Of a stretch of 14,680 nucleotides of DNA, positions 1-6,387 are shown in pieces. Both the position numbers and the translations under genes were made by a program. Position 1 is the first letter of the stretch; every line of letters begins with the position of its first letter. Source of the DNA: JACJWR01 sp964474045 (lineage in GTDB: Bacteria; Actinomycetota; Actinomycetes; S36-B12; UBA10799); NCBI GenBank assembly GCA_964474045.1, contig CAYYRC010000040.1, positions 1 to 14,680 of the forward strand, written 5' to 3'. The notes under the pieces were generated by a model. That model saw only the letters and a list, made by a program, of their open reading frames with translations, was not told the DNA's origin and did not search any database.

Positions 1-1880
1 TCGTCGTTCCCGGGTTCTCGTTCGGTGTCGTCGGGTGGGGGGAGGTTGGTGAGGACGTAGCCGTGGTGGGTCTTGAGGTTGTGGTGGCGTCGGCACAGGG
101 GCCCGAGATTGGCCGGGTCAGTGGGGCCTTGCGGGTAAGCGATGGTGTGGTCGAGGTCGCAGGCCTCCGACGATCGGGTGCAGCCGGGCCAGCGGCAGGT
201 GGCCTCCCGGGCCCGCACGAGGCGGGCCACCGCGGCGCTGGGGGTGTAGGTCCGTGATGAGACGGTGGTGACCAGGCCGCCGGCGTCGGTGAGCAGCAGG
301 CGCCAGCGGCCCTGCGCAGCCAGCGCGCGGGCGAGGTCGGCGGGGACGGGGCCGAGGCCGGGGACGTGGGCGGGGTTCTGGGCGAGGCCGAGCAGGGTCG
401 CGGCGTCGATGACGACGTGGATGTCCGGGCGCGCCGCCACCGCCACAGGTACCGCCGGGCAGCGACCCGGGCCAGGGCAGCCGCCGGAAGGCTCCGGGAC
501 GTCTGCGTCGCCGTCCGCGCCGCTGTGGGCGTCGGCGGGGTCGTCGCCCTGGCCCGGGGTGCGGGCCAGGAGGGTCGCGACGAACACATCCGCGCGGTGC
601 TGGTCCCTCGTGCAGCCCGCGCGGCGCCCAGCGCCGCCGGCGTGCGCGGCCGCGGCCGCGGCTGCGGCTGCGGAGAGGCGGTTGTCGATGCGGTGGGCGT
701 CCACCGCGTCGATCAGCGCCGACACCCACGCCATGCCGTCGACGTCCTCGCTCACCGTCACCCGCCGCCGGCCGAAAGCCCGCCCCCGGGCATCGCCGCC
801 GTCTTCGTCGGGGCCTTCGGCGTCGTCGGCGTCGTCGGGGGGCGGGGTGAGGGCCAGGGCGAGGGCCCTCGCGATGCGGCGCAGCTCCCACGCCGGCCAC
901 GACGCCCGACCCCCGGCCCGCCGATCCCGGATCCGCCCCGCCATCCCGTCATGCACGGCCATCCGGACGCCGGCGGGCAGCTCCGAGGCCGCCGAGGTGA
1001 TCGCGCGCAGCCCCGAGGAGAACAGCAGCCCCTCGTCCACCAGCGCCCCCAGAGCCGACACCCGAAGAGCCCCGCCGCAGGCCTCGGGGCGCGGCTCGGC
1101 ATCGTCGCCGGGACTCGCGTCGGCACCTGCATCGGCATCATCATCTGGGACTGCGTCCGCTGCGGCGCCAGCATCGGCATCCGGATCCGGGCCGGCGTCG
1201 GCTGCGGCGTCGTCGTCAGGATTCGCGTCGGGCTCGGCGCTGTCGCCGTCTGTGGTCTGGGGCTCCAGGGCGCGGGCGGCGCGCAGCCGGTAGGACACCG
1301 AGTGCGGGGAGATGCGCAGCACCCCCGACAGCTCATCCCGGGCCCGGTCGAGCACCCGCGCCGGGGCGAAACCCTCCGGCGTCGCCGCGACCGGGTCCGC
1401 GCCCGCGGCCGACAGCAGCGCCCGCCCGGCCTGCACGCCCGTCCACGCCGACTGCGCCTCCCACGCCGCGGCCAGCAGCAGCTGGCAGCAGCACGGGAAC
1501 CCCGCCGCCGAGCCCGGCAGCGGGAACCCCCGCCCACCACCAGCCAGCGCAGGACCCCACGAGGGATCCGGCGGATCCGACGGTGCGGGCGAATCGGGCG
1601 GCCCCGGCGGATCGGGGAACACCACCGCGGCGTCCAGCGCCGACCCCGCATGAAACCGAGGGCCCGCCGGGCAGACCTGCACCATCGGCACCTCCGCCAG
1701 GGCCGCAGCCAACTCCGGGCCCGGCGCCAAACCGATCAACCCGCGCACCTCCGCGCACAGCGGCGCCACGGCCCACTCCGGCTCCACCCACCCCGCCACC
1801 GGCGAAGGACTGGCGGCGCCGGAACTGGGCACACAGGGGCCACCGCGAGAGCCGCGAGATCCGCGCCGCTGAGCACGCAT
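1..1880 (-). CDS. DUF222 / HNH endonuclease domain protein (13E12 repeat family), 3' end outside window
   Basis: The reverse frame is open from an ATG at 1880 to the window edge, 626 codons with no stop. The DUF222 region is split: an N-terminal part (about residues 1-208), an acidic Asp/Ala-rich insert (about 209-263), then the typical DUF222 core with VDGMAW and DQHRADVF, including a poly-Ala stretch near 404-415. The C-terminal HNH nuclease domain follows: CRWPGC at 562-567, CDLDH with H578, then LCRRHHN at 595-601, which gives the Cys pairs and the His-Asn-His set. By family this is the 13E12 repeat group of mycobacteria and relatives, often multicopy, with presumed DNA nicking or cleavage but no settled role. 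The acidic and poly-Ala insertions are unusual low-complexity expansions. No strong Shine-Dalgarno precedes the ATG. Only the variable C-terminal tail should be missing. Confidence 0.93.
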   Translation of the reverse strand, partial: MRAQRRGSRGSRGGPCVPSSGAASPSPVAGWVEPEWAVAPLCAEVRGLIGLAPGPELAAALAEVPMVQVCPAGPRFHAGSALDAAVVFPDPPGPPDSPAPSDPPDPSWGPALAGGGRGFPLPGSAAGFPCCCQLLLAAAWEAQSAWTGVQAGRALLSAAGADPVAATPEGFAPARVLDRARDELSGVLRISPHSVSYRLRAARALEPQTTDGDSAEPDANPDDDAAADAGPDPDADAGAAADAVPDDDADAGADASPGDDAEPRPEACGGALRVSALGALVDEGLLFSSGLRAITSAASELPAGVRMAVHDGMAGRIRDRRAGGRASWPAWELRRIARALALALTPPPDDADDAEGPDEDGGDARGRAFGRRRVTVSEDVDGMAWVSALIDAVDAHRIDNRLSAAAAAAAAAHAGGAGRRAGCTRDQHRADVFVATLLARTPGQGDDPADAHSGADGDADVPEPSGGCPGPGRCPAVPVAVAARPDIHVVIDAATLLGLAQNPAHVPGLGPVPADLARALAAQGRWRLLLTDAGGLVTTVSSRTYTPSAAVARLVRAREATCRWPGCTRSSEACDLDHTIAYPQGPTDPANLGPLCRRHHNLKTHHGYVLTNLPPPDDTEREPGND

Positions 1881-1918
1881 GGGAACCACCCCCGCCTGGT
1901 GAGACGAATGAATCGACC

Positions 1919-2005
1919 TGAGACAACCGGACTTGAACCGGCCACAACCCCCACGAACCAACCCCGGAAGGATACCCGGGTCAAGAAGTCAGCCCGGACA
2001 TCTCA
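1919..2005 (-). other. tRNA-like block in the leader of the DUF222/HNH gene
   Basis: On the minus strand, 87 nt begin with TGAGATG and end with TGTCTCA, which pair over seven positions (five Watson-Crick, two G-U). The 3' half has exact tRNA geometry: a 5-bp stem GCCGG/CCGGT closing a 7-nt loop TTCAAGT, directly followed by the seven acceptor bases. A 4-5 bp stem with a 12-nt loop sits where a D-arm would be, but it lacks the conserved D-loop G pair. I could not fold a proper anticodon arm. The block ends 38 nt before the ATG of the nuclease gene, on the same strand. It may be a decayed tRNA, a tRNA-derived insertion site or a structured leader; a working tRNA is unlikely. Confidence 0.35.
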
Positions 2006-2064
2006 ATCAAACTCTTTTACTAATTCAAGCGTAGCATCCCCCCACCTCTAAGGCAAGCCCTTAT

Positions 2065-2079
2065 TCGAACGATTTTCGA
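2065..2079. promoter_or_regulatory. possible degenerate SOS-box-like palindrome
   Basis: TCGAACGATTTTCGA is an interrupted palindrome (TCGAA/TTCGA). It resembles the actinobacterial LexA site TCGAAC-N4-GTTCGA, but is one base shorter and has one changed half-site base. A second 8-bp palindrome, GTTCGAAC, lies at 2091-2098. The sites are about 185 bp upstream of the DUF222/HNH start. My recollection, unverified here, is that some 13E12-family genes of Mycobacterium tuberculosis are LexA-regulated. The mismatch and spacing make this a weak call. Confidence 0.2.
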
Positions 2080-2134
2080 TTCCTACCCAGGTTCGAACAC
2101 GAACGCCGTCGTGCGCCCCGCGTGCCTCACCCCA

Positions 2135-2173
2135 GGGCCGCTAGGGCCCAACTCCGTCCCCGGGCGGTCCCGG
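2135..2173 (-). terminator. two GC hairpins just downstream of the anti-sigma gene
   Basis: The first hairpin starts two bases after the anti-sigma stop codon: CCGGG/CCCGG with a 4-nt loop at 2160-2173. A second, GGGCC/GGCCC with a 5-nt loop, follows at 2135-2149. Neither has a clear U-tract, which is common for GC-rich actinobacterial terminators. Their position at the end of the sigma/anti-sigma unit supports a termination role. Confidence 0.35.
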
Positions 2174-2174
2174 C

Positions 2175-2528
2175 CTAGGCCAGCACCATGAGCGCGATCG
2201 CGATCATGGCCAGCACCAACGCAACGAGCGCGGCAACGAGCCAGCCCCGCGCGGGCCCGCCGCGCGACGATCCCGAAGCCGTCACCGGCGTCCCGGCGGC
2301 GACAGCTTCCTGCACCGAGGCCCACACCGCTCCCGGAGGCTGTGCATAGGCGCGATCGGCGCGGGCGGCGCGGCCGAGGTCCACGACTTCGGCCAGTGCA
2401 TCGAGTTCGGCCGAGCATGACGGGCAGCTGCGCATATGCAGGTCGAAAATGGTGGTGGGGGCCGACTCGCCGATCGCCACCAGGGCGAGGTCGGTCGGGT
2501 CGCAGTGTGCCCCCTCAGCTCGCGCCAC
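2175..2528 (-). CDS. small zinc-binding anti-sigma factor, single membrane anchor
   Basis: 117 residues, starting at GTG (2528). A zinc-binding anti-sigma (ZAS-type) motif H-x3-C-x2-C is visible as H31, C35 and C38 in the context DLHMRSCPSC. An Ala/Gly-rich linker follows, and then one hydrophobic segment (about 95-116) that runs to the stop codon. By family it should bind and hold the ECF sigma factor at the membrane. The start overlaps the last 14 bases of the sigma gene, so the two are probably translationally coupled and made in fixed ratio. There is essentially no extracytoplasmic domain after the membrane segment, so any signal must be sensed in the membrane or cytoplasm, or through another protein. 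An alternative start inside the overlap cannot be excluded. Confidence 0.8.
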   Translation of the reverse strand: MARAEGAHCDPTDLALVAIGESAPTTIFDLHMRSCPSCSAELDALAEVVDLGRAARADRAYAQPPGAVWASVQEAVAAGTPVTASGSSRGGPARGWLVAALVALVLAMIAIALMVLA

Positions 2529-3072
2529 GGCTGCCCGCCAGTCGGGTGCGCATCGTGCGCAGGCTGCGGGCGACGATCGCCGACACGTCGGATGGGTCCA
2601 TCCCCAGCCGTCGAGAAATGTCGCCCCGGTCCGCCTGCTCGTTGATCAGCTGCAGCATGACGTTGCGGTCGGGGTCGCCCAGGTCCGTCAGGTCATCACG
2701 AACAACCAGCCGATCCAGCAGGGACGCAGCCGCGGCGTCGTCAGCGGGCGCGGAACCACCCGCCGAACCACCCGCAGAGCCCCCGGAGCGGGCCGCCATC
2801 GTGCCGCGCCGGACAGCGGCCGTCAGGGCTACCTTCTGCTGATCGGCCGACAACCCTGGCTGCCGCCACGCCTCCGCGAAAGCAGCCGCCGTGACGTCCC
2901 GCGCCAAGAGCGGATCACCGGTCCCCCGGAGCGCCATGGTGTAGATCAGCGCCCCCCAGCGCCGGTAGGCCATGGACAACTCCAAGTCCTCGGTTGCGCC
3001 GCCCGCGGCAACTCCGGCCCGGCCGGATGAAGCGCCCTGCTGCCTCGGCTGAGTGGGGGCGAACCTTGACAT
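2515..3072 (-). CDS. ECF-type RNA polymerase sigma factor
   Basis: 185 residues. A sigma region 2-like helix set is seen at about 34-72 (YRRWGALIYTMALRGTGDP, then AEAWRQP), and a region 4 helix-turn-helix at about 135-180 (DISRRLGMDPSDVSAIVARS, then RTMRTRL). Both are divergent from textbook ECF sequences but in the right order and spacing. Between them lies a flexible linker with three GGSA repeats (residues near 97-108). It is followed, with a 14-bp overlap, by its probable anti-sigma. The ATG at 3072 has no Shine-Dalgarno, but a -10-like CAGAAT lies seven bases upstream, suggesting a leaderless mRNA. M34 is an alternative start that would remove the Gln/Gly/Ala-rich N-terminal extension. 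Target promoters are unknown. Confidence 0.85.
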   Translation of the reverse strand: MSRFAPTQPRQQGASSGRAGVAAGGATEDLELSMAYRRWGALIYTMALRGTGDPLLARDVTAAAFAEAWRQPGLSADQQKVALTAAVRRGTMAARSGGSAGGSAGGSAPADDAAAASLLDRLVVRDDLTDLGDPDRNVMLQLINEQADRGDISRRLGMDPSDVSAIVARSLRTMRTRLAGSRGAS

Positions 3073-3079
3073 GGCCGGA

Positions 3080-3085
3080 ATTCTG
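3080..3085 (-). promoter_or_regulatory. -10-like hexamer of the sigma gene
   Basis: On the minus strand CAGAAT ends 7 nt before the sigma-factor ATG (3072), so transcription would start at or next to the start codon. CTCGAC lies 17 nt further upstream as a possible -35. This is inference from sequence only. Confidence 0.25.
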
Positions 3086-3198
3086 TCACACGCCTGTCGG
3101 TCGTCGAGGGCACTTCCAACAGGTCGAGAAACCCCGCCGGAACGCCGCCGCCCACTGGCTGCGGCCGCGACGAGGAAGGACGGCTCGGAGCGGTCGAT

Positions 3199-3274
3199 CC
3201 TCGATGGTGCTGTGAGTCCTCGATGGTGCTGTAAGTCCCCGTTGGCGCTGTCAGTCCTCGTTGGTGATCTGCTC
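3199..3274. repeat. four 19-bp tandem repeats crossing the DinB-gene stop codon
   Basis: Units start at 3199, 3218, 3237 and 3256. The first two differ at one base (CCTCGATGGTGCTGTGAGT and the same with TAAGT). The third has four differences from the first, and the fourth matches only in its first half. The third and fourth units contain the stop codon (3251-3253) and the last codons of the DUF664 gene on the minus strand, so the array looks like a copy-and-decay expansion of the gene's 3' end into the intergenic space. No role is evident. Confidence 0.75.
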
Positions 3275-3739
3275 GCAGAGGATGTCCAGATGCCCGTTGT
3301 GCTGTGCGGTCTCCTCGATCATGTGCAGCAGCACCCAGCGCAGGTTCACGCGATCTTCCGGGCTGCGCGGACGCGCTGCTGGATCGGCCAGACCCATCTT
3401 GGCGGTCACCGCGTTTGACTCCTCCACGGCCAGTTCGTAGTCGGCCACGATCTCGGCCAGCGGGACGTCGTCCACTCGCCAGTCCCGGTCCGGGTCGTCC
3501 TTCGTCCAGGGCGGCTCCCACCCATCACCGGCCAGCACCCGGCGAAACCAATAGCGCTCGACCGCCGCTAGGTGGCTGAGCACGCCGGCGGGTGTGGTCA
3601 ACGACGCCACACGCCGCAGCTTCGAGCGCTCATCACCCAGGGCAGCCACGCGGTGCAGCGCCAACTCACGGTGGAAGCTGAGGAAGGTGAGCAGCATCTG
3701 CCGCTCGTCCGTGCCGTCACGCGGGTCCCGTCGGGCCAT
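3251..3739 (-). CDS. DinB-superfamily protein (DUF664)
   Basis: 162 residues, the usual length for this four-helix-bundle family. The probable metal ligands are H56 in VLSHLAAVERYWF and the His cluster of LLHMIEETAQHNGHLDIL (H139, H147, H150). Members with this signature include mycothiol- or bacillithiol-dependent transferases and many proteins of unknown substrate; the sequence does not say which this is. Cytoplasmic, with no signal peptide or membrane segment. The ATG at 3739 has no good Shine-Dalgarno, but TAGGTT lies 6 nt upstream, so the mRNA may be leaderless. It is divergent from the GH76-like gene (116 bp between starts) and not tightly linked to the sigma gene. The final residues are encoded in the tandem repeat that continues downstream. 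Confidence 0.85.
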   Translation of the reverse strand: MARRDPRDGTDERQMLLTFLSFHRELALHRVAALGDERSKLRRVASLTTPAGVLSHLAAVERYWFRRVLAGDGWEPPWTKDDPDRDWRVDDVPLAEIVADYELAVEESNAVTAKMGLADPAARPRSPEDRVNLRWVLLHMIEETAQHNGHLDILCEQITNED

Positions 3740-3745
3740 GGCCGA

Positions 3746-3751
3746 AACCTA
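3746..3751 (-). promoter_or_regulatory. -10-like hexamer of the DUF664 gene
   Basis: Minus-strand TAGGTT (TANNNT pattern) ends 6 nt before the ATG at 3739, which would place the transcription start at the start codon. I see no convincing -35. Confidence 0.25.
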
Positions 3752-3813
3752 GCGCCGTGACGGTGCGTAGCGCTCGGGAAAGCCGCAGCCGCGCATCACC
3801 GCCCCAGGGCGAC

Positions 3814-3819
3814 CAGAAT
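3814..3819 (+). promoter_or_regulatory. possible -10 of the GH76-like gene
   Basis: CAGAAT lies 36 nt before the chosen ATG at 3856 and leaves room for the GAGGAG ribosome-binding site in a short leader. No clear -35 accompanies it, so the call is weak. Confidence 0.18.
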
Positions 3820-3855
3820 GGCGCTGGCCGTGCGAACGACAACCGAGGAGCCTCG

Positions 3856-4947
3856 ATGGATGCGATCTGGGCCGGCCGCTCACTGGCGCTGTGGGACGCT
3901 TTCACCCAGCGGTGCGTCACCGGCCGCGGACGCCGGCTACGGGTGCACGAGCCGAGCCGCGGGCGTTGGGCAGGAGCTGCTGCTGTCGGCCGTGTCGCGG
4001 CGTGGCCCCTGAGCCAGGTGATCTGGTGCGCCAGCGCGATCGAGGCGCTCGAGCATGCGGGCCAGCCAGCGGTGGCTCGCCGCTGGCAGCGCGGCACCGG
4101 TGCCAACAGCCGTCGGCCCCGCACCCAGCTGCCCGTCCACCCCGACGCCGAGGAGGTGTGGACGGCGCTGCAGTGGTACCGCTCCGGAGAGGCCTACCTG
4201 GACCACCGACCACGCGGCAAGCGCTACTACGACGACAACGCCTGGCTGGGGCTGGTCGCCGCGCAGCAGGGTCTGCTCAGCGGGCAGCCGCGCTGGTGGG
4301 CGCGGGCAGCAGAGATCGCGCGCTTCGTCGCCGCGGGACACCTGGAGAGCGGCGGCGTGTACTGGGTGGAGCCCGGGGACACTGTCAACGCTTGCTCAAC
4401 CGGCTCGGGCGGTCTGCTGTTCGCCGCCCTCGCGCTCGAGTCGCCGCTGCTGACCGAACCCCAGCGCGAGGCCTGGGCCGCCAGAGCTGGGTCCACCCTG
4501 GCGTTCCTGGCCGGTCCGCTGCTGCGCGAGGACGGCCTGGTGGCCGACCACGTCCGCGCCGACGGCACCGTGGAGCCGTCGGTCTGGGCGTACAACCAAG
4601 GGCTGTTGTTGCAGATCGCAGCTCGAACCGGCGACGGAGCGACGGCCGACGCGATCGAGGCGGCCGTGGCGCGCGGGCTGCCGCCGGCGGTGCTAGCTCG
4701 ACAGCCGGCGACCTTTGCCTGCATCTGGCTCCGGTCGCTGCTGGCGCACCGGGCGCTCGCCGGCTCGGACGAGGCGCCGGAGGTTGCGGACTACCTGGAA
4801 CGCGCCTGGGCCCGCGGCCGAGCTACCGACGGCCTGCTGCGCGGCGTGTCGCGCTATGACGACGGCGTGGTGCTCGACCACGTCTCAGTCGCCGGACTGG
4901 CCGCTGCCTACGCCGGCGGGCCGGAGGTTTGGTCCAAGCTGCTATAG
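3856..4947 (+). CDS. glycoside hydrolase family 76-like protein
   Basis: 363 residues, an all-helical (alpha/alpha)6 barrel type of sequence. The GH76 hallmarks are YYDDNAW with the adjacent Asp pair at D126/D127 (in endo-alpha-1,6-mannanases these are the catalytic residues) and WAYNQG at 244-249. The likely substrate is an alpha-mannan or mannose-containing cell-envelope glycan. The start at 3856 is chosen because GAGGAG (3845-3850) sits five bases before it. The frame stays open upstream to an ATG at 3757, but that extension is Arg/Ser-rich and lacks a ribosome-binding site. There is no signal peptide or membrane segment, so the protein is probably cytoplasmic, unlike secreted fungal and Bacillus mannanases. 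Its 3' end overlaps the convergent permease gene by 40 bp. Confidence 0.85.
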   Translation: MDAIWAGRSLALWDAFTQRCVTGRGRRLRVHEPSRGRWAGAAAVGRVAAWPLSQVIWCASAIEALEHAGQPAVARRWQRGTGANSRRPRTQLPVHPDAEEVWTALQWYRSGEAYLDHRPRGKRYYDDNAWLGLVAAQQGLLSGQPRWWARAAEIARFVAAGHLESGGVYWVEPGDTVNACSTGSGGLLFAALALESPLLTEPQREAWAARAGSTLAFLAGPLLREDGLVADHVRADGTVEPSVWAYNQGLLLQIAARTGDGATADAIEAAVARGLPPAVLARQPATFACIWLRSLLAHRALAGSDEAPEVADYLERAWARGRATDGLLRGVSRYDDGVVLDHVSVAGLAAAYAGGPEVWSKLL

Positions 4948-6362
4948 CGCGCCTCCGAGCGGTGCCGGCTGTAGAGGAAGTAGATCAGCAGCCCGGCGAT
5001 GAGCCAGACGGTGAACGCGATCCAGGTGGCGCCGGGCATCCCCAGGATCAACACGATGTTGATGATGATGGCGACGACCGGGATGACCGGCCCAAGCGGA
5101 ACGCGGAACGGGCGCTCCAGGTCGGGCTGCTGGCGCCGCAGCACGAGCACCGCGACGTTCACGACGGCGAACGCCACCAGCGTGCCGAGGCTGATCGCCG
5201 CCGCCAGCTCGTTCAGAGGGACAAGGGCCGCCAGCAGCGCCAGCCCGATCGCCAGCAGCCACGTCGTGAAGACCGGGGTCTGCGTCCGCGGCGACAGCTG
5301 CCCCAACCGCTTGGGCAGCAGGCCGTCGCGGCTCATGGTGTAGATGATCCGCGACAGCGTGTACAGCACCGCGATGACGACGCTCGTGATGGCGACGATG
5401 GCCCCGACCGCGATCACTTCGCCGGGCCAGGTCTGGCCCGTCACGTCCTGCGCGATCTGCGCCAGCACCGCCTCGCCCTGCTGACCGGCGAACTCCTGCC
5501 ATGGGCGGGCGCCCACCGCGGCGAGGCCGACGAGGGTGTAGATGATGGTGATCACCGTCAGCGCCCCGACGATCGCCACCGGCACCGCCTTGCGCGGGTT
5601 CTTCGCCTCGGCGCCCGCGACCGCCGCCGCATCGAAGCCGGCGTACGCGAAGATCAACTTGCCCGAGGCAGCGATCACGCCCGCAATTCCCAGCGGCAGG
5701 AACGGCGTCATGTTCGCCGAGTCAAAGCCCGAGAAGGCCACCACCAGGAAGAAGCCGATCAAGAGCAGCTTCAGCACCACCAACGCCGCGTTGATCCGGG
5801 CGGACTCCTTGGCCCCGGCCGACACCACGAACGCCACGGCGAGCACCAGCAGCGCCGCCGGCAGGTTGAACATGCCGCCCTGCATCGGCCCCCGCAGGAA
5901 CTCGTCGGGGATGTTGATCCCGAATGCGTCGGACAGCCCCGCCGACAGGTACTCGCTCCACCCCACCGACACCGCCGCGACGCCCACGCCGTACTCCAGG
6001 ATCAGGCACCACCCCACCACCCAAGCGATGAGCTCGCCGACGCTGGCGTAGGCGTAGGAGTACACGGAACCCGACGACGGCAGCGCGCTGGCGAGCTCGG
6101 CGTAGGACAGCCCTGACAGCAGGCAGGCGATCCCGGCCAGGACGAACGCGACCACCACCGCCGGGCCGGCCAGCGGCACCACGACCCCGAGCACCACGAA
6201 GATGCCGGTGCCGATCACGCTGCCAACAGCCAGCAGCAGCACCGCCATGGTGCTCAGCGAACGGTCCAGGTGCACTTCCTCGGACACCGGGCCGACGCTC
6301 GTGCGCGTCAGCGTGGCCCACGTGCCCCGCCAGCCCGACGGCGCCTCTTGGGTGTCTGCCAT
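4908..6362 (-). CDS. APC-superfamily amino-acid permease (cationic amino acid transporter-like)
   Basis: 484 residues with about twelve hydrophobic segments. GSVIGTGIFVVLG in the first membrane helix is the APC substrate-site signature, and FAYAGFDAAAVAGAEAKNP matches the conserved loop after helix 6 in the CAT-type subgroup. It should carry amino acids across the cytoplasmic membrane; the actual substrate is not readable. The start at 6362 follows AGGAG with a 7-nt gap. An ATG further upstream (6452) would run back into asnB and is not used. The gene lies 25 nt after the asnB stop on the same strand, so the pair is probably co-transcribed, which hints at asparagine, glutamine or another related amino acid. 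Its 3' end overlaps the GH76-like gene on the other strand. Confidence 0.93.
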   Translation of the reverse strand: MADTQEAPSGWRGTWATLTRTSVGPVSEEVHLDRSLSTMAVLLLAVGSVIGTGIFVVLGVVVPLAGPAVVVAFVLAGIACLLSGLSYAELASALPSSGSVYSYAYASVGELIAWVVGWCLILEYGVGVAAVSVGWSEYLSAGLSDAFGINIPDEFLRGPMQGGMFNLPAALLVLAVAFVVSAGAKESARINAALVVLKLLLIGFFLVVAFSGFDSANMTPFLPLGIAGVIAASGKLIFAYAGFDAAAVAGAEAKNPRKAVPVAIVGALTVITIIYTLVGLAAVGARPWQEFAGQQGEAVLAQIAQDVTGQTWPGEVIAVGAIVAITSVVIAVLYTLSRIIYTMSRDGLLPKRLGQLSPRTQTPVFTTWLLAIGLALLAALVPLNELAAAISLGTLVAFAVVNVAVLVLRRQQPDLERPFRVPLGPVIPVVAIIINIVLILGMPGATWIAFTVWLIAGLLIYFLYSRHRSEARYSSLDQTSGPPA

Positions 6363-6387
6363 CAACGGGCTCCTGAGCGGTAGCTGG

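Noticed and set aside
1919..2005. A complete functional tRNA
   Set aside because: No anticodon arm can be folded and the D-loop lacks conserved bases; kept only as a tRNA-like block.
366..2051. Long + strand open frame (561 codons) opposite the DUF222/HNH gene
   Set aside because: Arg/Pro/Gly-rich translation with no family motif; it is the antisense shadow of a high-GC gene with clear HNH motifs on the other strand.
3757..3855. Upstream start for the GH76-like gene
   Set aside because: No ribosome-binding site, Arg/Ser-rich extension without family similarity; GAGGAG with 5-nt spacing supports 3856.
4929..6116. + strand open frame of 395 codons opposite the permease
   Set aside because: Charged, low-complexity translation, antisense to a twelve-segment transporter with APC signatures.
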